Assembly (NCBI RefSeq): GCF_014490665.1
Contig: NZ_CP061038.1
Coordinates: 2,604,001-2,668,000 of the forward strand
DNA: 64,000 nt
Origin: Sphingomonas alpina
GTDB lineage: Bacteria; Pseudomonadota; Alphaproteobacteria; Sphingomonadales; Sphingomonadaceae
Reading direction: 5' to 3'
Shown: positions 26,342 through 35,846 of the stretch, in pieces
How positions within the stretch are numbered: position 1 is the first letter of the stretch
How the letters are laid out: every line of letters starts with the position of its first letter
Position numbers and translations under genes: made by a program
The notes under the pieces: model-generated
What the model was told of the DNA's origin: nothing
What the model saw: only the letters and a program-made list of their open reading frames with translations
Database searches by the model: none

Positions 26342-27511
26342 ATGGCCCGCGACTTCGATATCATCGTGTACGGCGCCACCGGATTCACTGGCCGCCTGGT
26401 GGTCGAATATCTCATCCAGACCAACACGCCGCGCTGGGCGATGGCCGGCCGCTCGCTGACCAAACTGCAAGAGATACGAGACGAGGTCGGCGCGCCGGCC
26501 GACACGGTCCTCATCGCCGCCAATTCCGACGACCCCGCGACACTGAAGGCGATGTGCGAGCGAGCTCAGGTCGTGCTGACCACGGTCGGTCCGTACCAGC
26601 TTTACGGCAATGAACTGGTCGCCGCCTGTGCCGAAACCGGCACCGACTATGTCGACCTGTGCGGCGAGCCGGCCTGGATGCGGCACATGATCGACGCGCA
26701 TCACGAAACCGCCAAGCGCAGCGGTGCCCGGATCGTGCTCAGTTGCGGCTTCGATTCGATCCCGTTCGATCTTGGCGTGCTGACCCTGCAGGAGGCGGCC
26801 AAGGCCAAATACGGCAAGCCCGCGCCGCGGGTGAAGTGCCGGGTGCGGAAAATGCAGGGCGGCGCCTCGGGCGGCACGGTCGCGAGCCTGAAGGCGACGC
26901 TGGCCGCCGCCGCCAGGGATCCGTCGATCCTCGGCCTGCTGGTCAATCCGTTCGCGCTGACCCCGGGCTTTACCGGTCCGAGCCAGCCCAAGGGGCTGTT
27001 GCCGGAATATGACCGCACGATCGAGGCCTGGGTCGCGCCGTTCATCATGGCGCCGATCAACACCAAGAATGTCCACCGCACCAATTTCCTGCTCGGCCAG
27101 AGCTATGGCGCGGACTTCGTCTATGACGAGATGATGGTTGCCCCCGGCCTGGGCGATATGGGCAAGGCGGCGGCCGAGGCGATCGCCAGGATCAACCCGC
27201 TCGCCAGCGACAAGGGCCCGAAGCCCGGCGAAGGACCGTCGAAGGAAGAACGCGAGAACGGCTATTACGACCTGTTGTTCGTCGGCGAGATGCCCGACGG
27301 TACGCGGATCGACGCAGTAGTCACCGGCGACCGCGACCCCGGGTACGGATCGACCAGCAAGATGATCTCCGAGGCCGCGCTGTGCCTGGTCCATGATGTA
27401 CCCAGCGGCAGCGAGAAAGGCGGCGGTCTGTGGACGCCGGGTGCGCTGATGGGCGATGCACTGCGCAAGCGGTTGGTGGAGCGCGCGGGGCTGACCTTTA
27501 CGGCGGGGTGA
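26342..27511 (+). CDS. Saccharopine-dehydrogenase-like NAD(P)-binding reductase
   Basis: A 389-residue protein with an N-terminal Rossmann fold (DIIVYGATGFTGRLVVEYL, a GxTGxxG-type motif). A conserved CGFDSIPFDLGV segment near residue 135 follows. This group includes saccharopine dehydrogenase and the trans-acting enoyl reductases of lipid synthesis. The second half (GGASGGTVASLKA, GSTSKMISEAALCL) fits the enoyl-reductase-like subgroup, so a lipid role is likelier than lysine metabolism. The ribosome-binding site GGAGAG precedes the chosen ATG. Element A lies directly upstream. Confidence 0.83.
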   Translation: MARDFDIIVYGATGFTGRLVVEYLIQTNTPRWAMAGRSLTKLQEIRDEVGAPADTVLIAANSDDPATLKAMCERAQVVLTTVGPYQLYGNELVAACAETGTDYVDLCGEPAWMRHMIDAHHETAKRSGARIVLSCGFDSIPFDLGVLTLQEAAKAKYGKPAPRVKCRVRKMQGGASGGTVASLKATLAAAARDPSILGLLVNPFALTPGFTGPSQPKGLLPEYDRTIEAWVAPFIMAPINTKNVHRTNFLLGQSYGADFVYDEMMVAPGLGDMGKAAAEAIARINPLASDKGPKPGEGPSKEERENGYYDLLFVGEMPDGTRIDAVVTGDRDPGYGSTSKMISEAALCLVHDVPSGSEKGGGLWTPGALMGDALRKRLVERAGLTFTAG

Positions 27512-27538
27512 ATGGCCCGACGCTTATCGGCCATAAAG

Positions 27539-27559
27539 CCCCTCCCTTTATGGGAGGGG
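27539..27559. repeat. Extragenic hairpin CCCCTCCC-TTTAT-GGGAGGGG
   Basis: A perfect 8-bp stem with a 5-base loop, 28 bp after the reductase stop. It lacks a T-tract. It belongs to the same CCTCCC/GGGAGG family as the ends of the 17271 element. It may act as a weak terminator or mRNA-stabilising hairpin. Confidence 0.6.
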
Positions 27560-27617
27560 AGAAGTGGGCAGTAACGCTGCCTCATGCTCCGTATCAATGA
27601 CCCATCATACCATCATC

Positions 27618-27923
27618 TCAACCGCGATAGAAAAGCATCGCGATACCCGCAATGGCAAGCGCCAGGACGATCGCAATCGGCACCATGCGCCGGCTCAGCG
27701 CATCGGCATCGGCAAGCGCGGCGGGGATGTTGAACCAGTATCGCCCCGGCGCGACCTCGCGAACGATACCCCTGGCCAGCAATCGCTCGAACGCCCTGCG
27801 GTCACGCTCCGCGGGCACATGCTCGATCGCATCCCCGGGCGTGATCGCATGGCGCGCGAGGAAAATCTCCGCCGTCCTCCCGCGTACGCGCACCCCGACG
27901 CGGCTGCCATCGCGCGCAATCAT
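27618..27923 (-). CDS. Uncharacterised protein with C-terminal membrane helix, coupled to rnr
   Basis: A 101-residue protein. The soluble N-terminal part (VRVRGRTAEIFLARHAITPG, then AERDRRAFERLLARGIVREV) has winged-helix-like spacing, and a single C-terminal helix follows (MVPIAIVLALAIAGIAMLFY). Its ATG overlaps the rnr stop codon, so it is translated with RNase R. Function unknown. Confidence 0.65.
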   Translation of the reverse strand: MIARDGSRVGVRVRGRTAEIFLARHAITPGDAIEHVPAERDRRAFERLLARGIVREVAPGRYWFNIPAALADADALSRRMVPIAIVLALAIAGIAMLFYRG

Positions 27924-30145
27924 CGCTTGCGTCCCTGATGCCGGATATTCGCCGGCCGACCGCGCCGCTTGATCACTCGCGCAGGTTTAACATCGCGCTC
28001 CGGTGACGCTCCCTTGCCATCGACCATCTCGAAGCGCAGCGCACCCGATACGGGATTCGCCTCGGCAAGGCGCAGCGAGAGGCGCTGCCCGCTGGCATAT
28101 TCGGTGCCGCTATGCTCGCCGACCAGTTTGCGGGCCGCCTCGTCGAAGCGGAAATATTCGCCGCCGATATCGCGCACGGGCATCAGGCCGTCGCCGCCAA
28201 TCCCCTCGACGGTCGCGAAGAAACCGAAATTGGTCACGCCCGTAATACGCGTCTCGACCACCTGCCCCACGCGTTCGGCAAGGAAGGCCGCGACATAACG
28301 GTCGATCGTGTCGCGCTCCGCCTCCATCGCGCGGCGCTCGAGCGCGGAGATCCCTTCGCCGATCCGCTCCATGCCGGCGGCCTCGCCTTCGGTCAGCCCG
28401 CCCGGGCCGAGCTTGTAGGCGCTGACCAGAGCGCGGTGGACGATCAGGTCGGCATAGCGCCGGATCGGCGAGGTGAAGTGCGCATAGCTGCCCAGCGCCA
28501 ACCCGAAATGGCCGTGATTGGCGGGGGCGTAATAGGCCTGGGTCTGGGTACGCAGCACCTGCTCCATCACCTGCTGGCGGAAATCGACCTCGCCGACCTT
28601 GTCGAGAATATGATTGAAGGTCGCCGGGCGCACGACCTGGCCGAGCGCGAACTCGACGCCGAAGGTCTTGAGATAGTCCTTGAGCGCGACCAGCTTCTCG
28701 CGGCTCGGCTCTTCATGCACACGGTACATGACCGGCGCCTTCTTCGCCTCGAGCGCCTTGGCCGCCGCGACATTGGCGGCGATCATGTAATCCTCGATCA
28801 GCTTGTGCGCGTCGAGCCGCTCGCGTGGCGCAACCGACATGATGCGGCCTTTCTCGTCAAGGACGACGCGGCGTTCGGGCAAGTCGAGATCGAGCGGGCT
28901 GCGCTTCTCGCGCGCTTTGTAAAGCGCGTGCCAGCATGCCCAGAGCGGCTTCAGCGCAGTTTCGGTCAGCGGATGCTCGATCTCGCCATCGATCGCCGCC
29001 TGCGCGTCCTCATAGGCGATATTGGCGGCGATCCGCACCACAGCGCGGGTGAAGCGCCAGGATTTCAGCTCGCCCGATTTGCCGATCTGCATATGGCAGA
29101 CGAGCGCGCCGCGATCCGCGCCTTCCTTCAGCGAACACACGTCCGCTGACAGCACCTCCGGCAACATCGGCACGACGCGGTCGGGGAAATAGACCGAATT
29201 GCCGCGCCGCCGCGCTTCGCGATCGAGGTCGGATCCGGGGCGGACATAGAAGCTGACATCGGCGATCGCGACGATCGCCTTCCAGCCGCCCTCGTTCTTC
29301 GGGTCGTCGTCCCGGGTCGCCCAGACCGCATCGTCATGGTCGCGCGCATCCGCCGGATCGATCGCGACAATCGGAACATGGCGCAGATCCTCACGGTCAT
29401 CGCCCAGCGGTGTCCTGGCGACCTTCTCGGCCCCCTCGATCGTCTCGGGCGAAAAGACCGTGGGGATGCCGAGCTTGTGGATCGCAATCAGCGAGAAGCT
29501 GCGCGGCGCGAAGGGATCGCCCAGTACTTCGGTCACGCGCGCAGTGATGCGCGGCGGCCGGCCGGCCTTCTCCGCCAGGACCAGGTCGCCGGGCTTGCCT
29601 TCGCCCGCATCCGAAACCTGGAATTCACGCCGTTCCTTCTTCTCGACGCCCTGCAGCCAGAGCTTGCTGCCTTCCTGCCGCAGCACGCCGAGGATCAGCT
29701 CCTCGCCCCTGGCCAGCGCCTTCATCGGGTGCGCGATCCAGCCATTCCCGGCCTCTTCGGTGCGCGCGAGAATGCGGTCGCCCACTCCCAGCGCACCGCG
29801 CTTGCGTTCGCGGACGCGCAGCCGCGGCGCCGGCGCCTCGGCCTGCCAATTCTCCGGCACGGCCCAGACATTGCCGCCGTCATCGGCATCGACGATGCGC
29901 AGCACGGTCACCTTGGGCACCCCGCCCATCTTGTGGAAGGCGCGGCCAGGCGCGCTGTCGATCAGCCCTTCATCGGCCATGTCCTTCAACATCGCCTTGA
30001 GCGTGATCTTCTGCTGTGCGGTCAGGCCGAACGCCTTGGCGATCTCGCGCTTGCCCGCCGGCGTGTTTGAGGTGGCGATGAAATCGAGAATCTGCTCGCG
30101 CGTCGGTAGGCCGGGAGTTGGTTTGGGCGCATTATTCTTAGGCAT
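27920..30145 (-). CDS. rnr: Ribonuclease R
   Basis: A 741-residue 3'-5' exoribonuclease of the RNB family that degrades structured RNA. An N-terminal winged helix (TREQILDFIATSN, GKREIAKAFGLTAQQK) and cold-shock-like OB domains precede the RNB catalytic domain. The domain has the metal-binding Asp cluster VAIDPADARDHDDAVWA near residue 270 and YADLIVHRALV later. A C-terminal S1 domain (ERVGQVVETRITGVTNFGFF) and a basic tail (RVIKRRGRPANIRHQGRKR) follow. It is preceded by an MFS gene (27-bp gap) and followed by a coupled small membrane protein. Confidence 0.96.
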   Translation of the reverse strand: MPKNNAPKPTPGLPTREQILDFIATSNTPAGKREIAKAFGLTAQQKITLKAMLKDMADEGLIDSAPGRAFHKMGGVPKVTVLRIVDADDGGNVWAVPENWQAEAPAPRLRVRERKRGALGVGDRILARTEEAGNGWIAHPMKALARGEELILGVLRQEGSKLWLQGVEKKERREFQVSDAGEGKPGDLVLAEKAGRPPRITARVTEVLGDPFAPRSFSLIAIHKLGIPTVFSPETIEGAEKVARTPLGDDREDLRHVPIVAIDPADARDHDDAVWATRDDDPKNEGGWKAIVAIADVSFYVRPGSDLDREARRRGNSVYFPDRVVPMLPEVLSADVCSLKEGADRGALVCHMQIGKSGELKSWRFTRAVVRIAANIAYEDAQAAIDGEIEHPLTETALKPLWACWHALYKAREKRSPLDLDLPERRVVLDEKGRIMSVAPRERLDAHKLIEDYMIAANVAAAKALEAKKAPVMYRVHEEPSREKLVALKDYLKTFGVEFALGQVVRPATFNHILDKVGEVDFRQQVMEQVLRTQTQAYYAPANHGHFGLALGSYAHFTSPIRRYADLIVHRALVSAYKLGPGGLTEGEAAGMERIGEGISALERRAMEAERDTIDRYVAAFLAERVGQVVETRITGVTNFGFFATVEGIGGDGLMPVRDIGGEYFRFDEAARKLVGEHSGTEYASGQRLSLRLAEANPVSGALRFEMVDGKGASPERDVKPARVIKRRGRPANIRHQGRKR

Positions 30146-30172
30146 GGGCCCAGAGATAGAGGCTGGCGCGCG

Positions 30173-31480
30173 CTACGCCACCATTTCCTGCTGCCGCTTG
30201 AGCATCACACCCGCGCGCCAGTAATGGAAGATCGCCCAGGGCGTGGCGGCGACGGCAGTGATCAGCGCCCAGCGCAGCGATTCCGCCTTGCCCGCATAGG
30301 GCAGGTACAGGTCGCTCAGCACCCCGATCATGGTCGGCCCAAGCCCCAGGCCGATCATGTTGATGACCAGCAGCGTGATCGCCGCCCACATCGCCCGCAT
30401 GCGCAGCGGCGCCAGGCCCTGCAACATGGCGAAGGTCGGGCCGAGATAGCTGTTGGCGAACAGCATGTTGAACACATAGGCACCGATCGCCACCGCCGGC
30501 ACATCGGTCATGAAGAACAACAGGGTGAAGGGCAAAGCGGCGCATTTGAGCAACCCGACCATCCAGCTTTGCGCATGGATGCCCCAGCGTTTCGCCGCCC
30601 AGTCGGCGACGCGTCCGCCGCCAACGCCTGAGATCGTGCCGATGATCGCCGCGATCGGCGCGACGATCAGCGCGACCTGCCCGACGGTGAAGCCAAGCGA
30701 GCGTTGCAGATAGCTCGGCCCCCAGCTGGTCGTCGCATAGCCGATCAGCGAGGTCAGCGTCACCGCCAGCACAAGGTGGCGCGCCGCGCCGTTGCGCCAC
30801 ATATCGGCAAAGGCCGACCAGATGCTCGGCATCGCGCTGTCGTCGGCGACCCGCGCGGCATCGGACAGGCCGCGCTTGGGTTCGACCACGAACAGCCGCA
30901 CCACCACCGCAAGGATGATGCCGGGAATGCCCACCGCGATAATCGCGACCCGCCAGCCATAATGGCTCGCCAGCCAGCCGCCGATCATCGTCCCGAAACC
31001 GCCGCCAAGCACCACGCCGAGCGAATAGATCGCCATCGCGCTGGCGCGTTTCTCGACCGGATAGAGATCGGCGATGATCGAATGGCTCGGCGGGCTGGAC
31101 CCCGCCTCCCCTACGCCGACACCGATCCGGGCGAGCAGCAGTTGCACGTAATTCTGCGCCAGCCCGCACAAGGCCGTCATCAGGCTCCACAGCGCAAGCG
31201 ATACGGCGATGATGTTGCGCCGGTTGGCCTTGTCGGCGAAGCGCGCGACCGGGATGCCGAGCCCGGCATAGAAGAGCGCAAAGGCAAAGCCCGCAAGCAG
31301 GCCGAGTTGCGTATCGCTGAGCTTCAGGTCGGCCTTGATCAGCTCGAGCAGGATCGCGAGGATCTGCCGGTCCATGTAACTGAAGAAATAGGTCAGGGTG
31401 AGCAGGGCAAGCGTGAGTGTGCGGCGACGCAGCGCCAATGTGTCGTCGAGCTCGGGGTGGCTCGCGGCGGATATAGGCAT
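30173..31480 (-). CDS. MFS transporter (Spinster-like)
   Basis: A 435-residue, 12-helix major facilitator. The A-motif-type loop GLGIPVARFADKANRR, the RIGVGVGEAGSSPPSHSIIA segment and the VEKRASAMAIYSLGVVLGGG stretch are typical of the Spinster-like group common in sphingomonads. The start at 31480 (MPISAASHPE) has GGAG 5 bp upstream. It lies downstream of a TonB-dependent receptor, but a strong terminator separates them. The substrate is unknown; import of a compound brought in by the receptor is plausible. Confidence 0.9.
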   Translation of the reverse strand: MPISAASHPELDDTLALRRRTLTLALLTLTYFFSYMDRQILAILLELIKADLKLSDTQLGLLAGFAFALFYAGLGIPVARFADKANRRNIIAVSLALWSLMTALCGLAQNYVQLLLARIGVGVGEAGSSPPSHSIIADLYPVEKRASAMAIYSLGVVLGGGFGTMIGGWLASHYGWRVAIIAVGIPGIILAVVVRLFVVEPKRGLSDAARVADDSAMPSIWSAFADMWRNGAARHLVLAVTLTSLIGYATTSWGPSYLQRSLGFTVGQVALIVAPIAAIIGTISGVGGGRVADWAAKRWGIHAQSWMVGLLKCAALPFTLLFFMTDVPAVAIGAYVFNMLFANSYLGPTFAMLQGLAPLRMRAMWAAITLLVINMIGLGLGPTMIGVLSDLYLPYAGKAESLRWALITAVAATPWAIFHYWRAGVMLKRQQEMVA

Positions 31481-31504
31481 GAAAGCTCCGGTTACGCTGG
31501 AGAT

Positions 31505-31542
31505 CGAAAACAAACCCGCCGCCCGAAGGATCGGACGGCGGG
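31505..31542 (-). terminator. Intrinsic terminator after the TonB-dependent receptor gene
   Basis: A 12-bp stem with a 4-base loop (CCCGCCGTCCGA / TCGGGCGGCGGG, one G-U pair) is followed on the minus strand by TTTGTTTT. It lies 45 bp beyond the receptor stop and upstream of the MFS start. Confidence 0.8.
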
Positions 31543-31587
31543 CGGGAGGTTATTCAGCCCATATCGGCACGGGCAAGCCGGTCACGA

Positions 31588-34425
31588 TCAGAACTTGCCG
31601 CGCAGCGTCACGCCATAGGTGCGCGGTTCGGCCAGGAACTGCGACAGGAGCTGGCGACCGCCAGGATATTGCGGATCCTGGAAGTTCGCCGTGTTCGCGC
31701 CGGCCTGGAACGGCGAGTTGAACGCAACCTGGGCATAATTCTGATTGAAGATGTTCTGCCCCCAGAATTCGACCGACCAATGCTCGTTCGGGCCGCGGAT
31801 GCCGACCCGCGCATTGACCAGCGCGAAACCGTCCTGCTCCTTTTGCGGGAACAGGTCGGAACCGGTGTTATAGTCGCTCGACATGCGGGTATCGACATAG
31901 AACAAAGCGGAAAGCCCGGTGCTGCCGATGTCCGGCGTCCATGCGGCCGACCCGGTCACCACTACCTCGGGTGCGTTCGACAGATTGTCGCCGGGCAGCT
32001 TGTGCAGCGCCGGGTTGAGCGGCGCGCCGGAATTATTGCCGACCAGATTGTCTCGATACTTGGTCTTGGCATAGGTCAGGCCGGCCGAGACGCGGAAGTT
32101 GCGCGCCGGCACCAGGGAGGCCTCCAGCTCCACACCCTGCGAGAGAACGCCATAGCCGACATCGCCGGATGCGCACCGGCCAGTGGTCGACGCGGAGGCA
32201 TTGTAGTTCGGCGCCGTCGTGAAGGTGCTCTGATCGCGATCTCCGCCATTCAGGCTAGCGTCACAGCCATTGACGTTCTGCACGATGAACACGGTGCCGT
32301 CGAACGTGTTCAGCTGGAAGCTTTTGAACTCCTGCCGGAAACCGGCAATCGACAGGCTGAATGGCCCGGTCGAGTATTTCGCGCCGATTTCATAGGCGGT
32401 CACCTTTTCCGGTTCGAACTGAAGGTTGCCGACCAGCGCCTGCGCGCCACCGACTGCGGCGAAAGTCGTGGTCGGCAGCGGCGAGGTGGCGGTCGGTGCC
32501 ACGATCGGCGCCTTCAGTGCGGAGCGATCGAAGTTGAAGCCACCGGCCTTGTAGCCGCGCGAATAGCTCGCATAGAGGAGCAGGTCGTCGATCGGCTTCC
32601 ATGACAGGATCGCGGTGCCGGTGAACTCGTCCTCGTGCCGCTTGTCGCTGATGCTGACGCCGTTCAGTTCCGCGGTCGCATTGCCCTGGCAGCCCAGACC
32701 GATCAGCCCCGCTGCAAGCGCCCGCCTCGTAGCGTCAGGCTGGCCGGCATTGGGCCGGCCGGGCGGAATGACAGCGACGAGATCGTCGGTCAGCGTCGAC
32801 TGCAGCGCCACACAGCCGGTATTATCGTTCCCGAAGGTCGCCGAAAAGCGCTTGCGCTCATCGGTATAGCGGAGGCCCAGAGTCAGATCGACCTTGTCGG
32901 TGACGTGGATGATGTTGTGCGTGAACACCGCGAAGCTGCGGCTGTTCTGGTTGTAGCGGTCGACGGTTGATCCGCGGTCGTTGATGCCATCGAGAGTCAT
33001 GAAGCCCGCAGCCACATCGGCGCCTCCGACCGCGGCGAGCGTCGCCGGACCGACGCCGGGCGCTACGCAGCCCGGGCTGGTCGGCGAATACAGTCCGGCA
33101 AGGCCTCCGCCCGAGATGATACGGCACGTCGCGAAGCGGCCATATTGGCTGCCAAAGCGCAGGTTGCTCTTGCCGCGGAACTTCTCATCCGCAAAAAAGC
33201 CACCGACCAGCCAGTCGAGCTTGTCGTTGAACGCGCTGCCCTGCAGGCGAATTTCCTGAGTGAACGTCTTGAATTCGCGTCGATTATTGCCATCGTTGGC
33301 GTTGTAGAGAATATCGACCGAGCTATAGTCGGTGTCCGTTCCCTGCTCATTGTAATAATCGCGATAGGCCGTGATCGAGGTCAGGTTGATGCCGCCGAGA
33401 TCCCAGTCGAGCTGACCGGAAACGCCCCAGTCTTGCGTCGTGCCGTCATAAGTACGGCCGCGCGACACCGAGATATTCCGTGAGTAACCCTGATTGAGCC
33501 CGCCGAGATTCTGCCCGAGATCGCGCAGCACATTGACGATGTTGTTGCCATTCGGAAGACCGGTGGTCAGCGGAGTCGCCGGGTTGTTCAGATTGCCGAT
33601 AAAGGGATTAACGCTGCGATCGACATAGGTGGCGCCGCAACAAGCCTCCTTGCGGCGGCTGAAGTCGCCGATCAGCCGGAAGCTGAAGTCCGAAGACGGC
33701 TCGAACAGCAACTGGCCGCGCACGAAATAGCGGTTGCGATCGTTGACGCGGGTATCGTTGGTCGCGTCCTTGTAGAAACCGTCGCGCTTGACGTACACGC
33801 CGTCGATCCGCGCCGCGATCTTTTCGGAGATCGGCCCGGTCACGCTGCCGGCGAGGCGCAGGAAATCATAATTGCCATAGGTCGCTTCGGCATTCCCGCC
33901 GAAGGTAAAGGACGGCTTCTTGCTGACGATGCTGATCAGGCCCGCGGACGAATTGCGGCCACCGAGGGTACCCTGCGGCCCGCGCAGCACTTCGATGCGC
34001 TCGATTTCGCCGAGTTCGTTGAGTCCGATGCCCGAGCGTGAACGGTACACGCCATCGATGAACACCACGACCGAGCTTTCAAGGCCGGGATTGTCACCGA
34101 CCGTGCCGATGCCGCGGATACGGGGCGAGCCATTGGCTTCAGACCCGGTCGAGGAGACGAGCAGCGATGGTGCAAGCTGGTTCAACTGGCGAATGTCGTT
34201 GGCGCCGGAATTCTGCAGCGATTCCGATGTGACGGCAGAAATCGCGACCGGCACATCGGCCAGCGCCTGAGCGCGGCCTTGCGCGGTCACGACGATGTCG
34301 GTGCTGGTGTCTTCGACCTGATCCTGCGCAGCGCCGGCGGGCGCATCCTGCGCCAATGCCGGCGTCGCCAGTCCCAGAGCCAGGACCGCAAGGGCGCACG
34401 CCGACATATATTGCTTCTTGAGCAT
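31588..34425 (-). CDS. TonB-dependent outer-membrane receptor
   Basis: A 945-residue receptor that takes up a large or scarce substrate using TonB energy. The signal peptide is at residues 1-25 (LAVLALGLATPALAQ). The TonB box-like TDIVVTAQGR lies at about 43. The plug domain reads ALADVPVAISAVTSE, IRGIGTVGDNPGLE, VFIDGVYRSR and VLRGPQGTLGGRNSSAG. The 22-strand barrel ends AEPRTYGVTLRGKF, with a terminal aromatic residue. Sphingomonads use many such receptors for carbohydrates, aromatics or siderophores; the substrate cannot be assigned. It has its own terminator. Confidence 0.95.
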   Translation of the reverse strand: MLKKQYMSACALAVLALGLATPALAQDAPAGAAQDQVEDTSTDIVVTAQGRAQALADVPVAISAVTSESLQNSGANDIRQLNQLAPSLLVSSTGSEANGSPRIRGIGTVGDNPGLESSVVVFIDGVYRSRSGIGLNELGEIERIEVLRGPQGTLGGRNSSAGLISIVSKKPSFTFGGNAEATYGNYDFLRLAGSVTGPISEKIAARIDGVYVKRDGFYKDATNDTRVNDRNRYFVRGQLLFEPSSDFSFRLIGDFSRRKEACCGATYVDRSVNPFIGNLNNPATPLTTGLPNGNNIVNVLRDLGQNLGGLNQGYSRNISVSRGRTYDGTTQDWGVSGQLDWDLGGINLTSITAYRDYYNEQGTDTDYSSVDILYNANDGNNRREFKTFTQEIRLQGSAFNDKLDWLVGGFFADEKFRGKSNLRFGSQYGRFATCRIISGGGLAGLYSPTSPGCVAPGVGPATLAAVGGADVAAGFMTLDGINDRGSTVDRYNQNSRSFAVFTHNIIHVTDKVDLTLGLRYTDERKRFSATFGNDNTGCVALQSTLTDDLVAVIPPGRPNAGQPDATRRALAAGLIGLGCQGNATAELNGVSISDKRHEDEFTGTAILSWKPIDDLLLYASYSRGYKAGGFNFDRSALKAPIVAPTATSPLPTTTFAAVGGAQALVGNLQFEPEKVTAYEIGAKYSTGPFSLSIAGFRQEFKSFQLNTFDGTVFIVQNVNGCDASLNGGDRDQSTFTTAPNYNASASTTGRCASGDVGYGVLSQGVELEASLVPARNFRVSAGLTYAKTKYRDNLVGNNSGAPLNPALHKLPGDNLSNAPEVVVTGSAAWTPDIGSTGLSALFYVDTRMSSDYNTGSDLFPQKEQDGFALVNARVGIRGPNEHWSVEFWGQNIFNQNYAQVAFNSPFQAGANTANFQDPQYPGGRQLLSQFLAEPRTYGVTLRGKF

Positions 34426-34622
34426 CTCTATCTCCCGTTAGGCCGAAACGCTGATCGGTTCCGTACCCCACACTCGAATAGATAGAGAGACTTCCGTTAC
34501 GTCAAGCACAACCCGCACCAACTTGCCCTCTTGTTGAGGCCTGTTGCCAAAAAGTCATACCGGCAAAAACATCCGGGTCGGCCAGAACGTGTATTCGAAT
34601 CTTTCAAAGTCCGTACCGGATC

Positions 34623-34644
34623 GGGACGGCATCGCCGCCGTCCC
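34623..34644. terminator. Hairpin after the acyl-CoA dehydrogenase pair
   Basis: GGGACGGC-atcgcc-GCCGTCCC is a perfect 8-bp stem, 9 bp beyond the acyl-CoA dehydrogenase stop. No clear T-tract follows on the minus strand, so it may be Rho-assisted or a stabilising hairpin. Confidence 0.45.
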
Positions 34645-34653
34645 GCCGGGTTT

Positions 34654-35721
34654 TCAATAGCCGTTGAGCTGTGCGAAACGCTCGCGGTGATAGGCGGCGT
34701 TGCCCCACATCGTCTCCAGCACATAAGCGCGCTTGAGATAGAAGCCGGCATCATGTTCGTCGGTCATGCCAATACCGCCATGGAGCTGAACCATCTCGCG
34801 GCTGACGAGGTGGAGCGTGTCGCCCATGATCGCCTTGGCCAGGCTGACCGCCTGATCGACGTCGGAACGGCCGGCATCGATTGCCTCAAGCGCGCCCTCG
34901 ACCGCCGAGCGCGCCAGTTCGAGCTCGGTAAACATCTTGGCCATGCGATGCTGCAGCGCCTGGAAGGTCGAAAGCGGCTGACCGAACTGGACACGGACCT
35001 TGAGATAGTCGTTGGTCACCGCGAACGCCTGTTCCGCCATGCCGAGCATCTCGGCACAGAGTGCCGCGGTCGCGCGATCGACGACCTTGGCGGTCAGCTC
35101 GGTACCGCCAAGCTTCTCGGCCTTGGCGCCGTCGAAGCTGACCTGCGCATGGCTGCGCGAATCCGCCATGTGACGCGGGGAGCGCTCCACGCCGGCGTCG
35201 CCCGAGACGAGGTACAGGCCATCGGCTGCGGAAACGACGAAGAGCTGCGCGCTATCACCTTCCGCGACAAACTGCTTGGTTCCGGTCAGCGTGCCGCCTG
35301 AAACACTGGTGGCGAGCTTCGCCGGATCATGTACCGGGCCCTCATCGATCGCGAGCGTCGCAACCACTTCACCGGCAGCAATCTTCGGCAGCCATTCGCT
35401 CTTGGCCGCGTCATTGTCGCCGAGTGCGATCGCAGTCGATGCAGCGGCGGTTGCAGCAAGCGGCGACGCGGTCAGGTTGCGACCAAGTTGTTCGAGCACC
35501 AGGCCGAGCGAGAGATAGCCGAATGCCGACCCGCCATGCTCTTCGGGGATGACCACCCCGGCCCAGCCCATCTGGCCGATCGCTGCCCAGCTATCGGCAT
35601 CGAACCCTTCCGCCGGCGCTGCGTCGCGCATCCTGCGGAAAGCGGTGACGGGCGCTTCGTTGTCCGCCCATTCGCGCGCCATATCGCGCAGCATCGTCTG
35701 TTCGTCGTTGAGTACGGCCAT
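34654..35721 (-). CDS. Acyl-CoA dehydrogenase (small partner of an adjacent pair)
   Basis: A 355-residue flavoprotein of the acyl-CoA dehydrogenase family (FadE-like). Visible segments are IPEEHGGSAFGYLSLGLVLE, FAVTNDYLKVRVQFGQPLSTF and the C-terminal VQLHGGIGMTDEHDAGFYLKR, in which GGxGxT contacts FAD. It starts MAVLNDEQTML. It is second in a minus-strand pair, with only a repeat hairpin between the genes. Adjacent acyl-CoA dehydrogenases of unequal length often form alpha2beta2 enzymes, as with mycobacterial FadE pairs in sterol side-chain oxidation, which is a plausible arrangement here. Confidence 0.9.
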   Translation of the reverse strand: MAVLNDEQTMLRDMAREWADNEAPVTAFRRMRDAAPAEGFDADSWAAIGQMGWAGVVIPEEHGGSAFGYLSLGLVLEQLGRNLTASPLAATAAASTAIALGDNDAAKSEWLPKIAAGEVVATLAIDEGPVHDPAKLATSVSGGTLTGTKQFVAEGDSAQLFVVSAADGLYLVSGDAGVERSPRHMADSRSHAQVSFDGAKAEKLGGTELTAKVVDRATAALCAEMLGMAEQAFAVTNDYLKVRVQFGQPLSTFQALQHRMAKMFTELELARSAVEGALEAIDAGRSDVDQAVSLAKAIMGDTLHLVSREMVQLHGGIGMTDEHDAGFYLKRAYVLETMWGNAAYHRERFAQLNGY

Positions 35722-35817
35722 TGTCTTAACTCCATCTCCCTGCGGGAAGAGAGGCAGTGTGTCCCACCGCCCTCTCCGCACTTGCCCTCTCCCGGCATCG
35801 CTTCGCTTGCTTGCCTG

Positions 35818-35838
35818 CCTCTCCCCGGCGGGGAGAGG
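35818..35838. repeat. Extragenic hairpin between the acyl-CoA dehydrogenase genes
   Basis: CCTCTCCCC-GGC-GGGGAGAGG is a perfect 9-bp stem just 9 bp beyond the upstream acyl-CoA dehydrogenase stop. Related CCCTCTCC fragments continue to 35735. It belongs to the same CTCCC/GGGAG repeat family seen at 17.3 and 27.5 kb. It may tune relative expression of the two genes. Confidence 0.6.
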
Positions 35839-35846
35839 GCCGGCAA

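Noticed and set aside
28112..29149. Plus-strand reading frame of 345 codons
   Set aside because: Antisense to rnr, which is complete and motif-rich.
31569..31618. Receptor-transporter operon (TonB-dependent receptor plus MFS)
   Set aside because: A strong intrinsic terminator lies between the two genes; functional linkage stays possible but cotranscription is unlikely.
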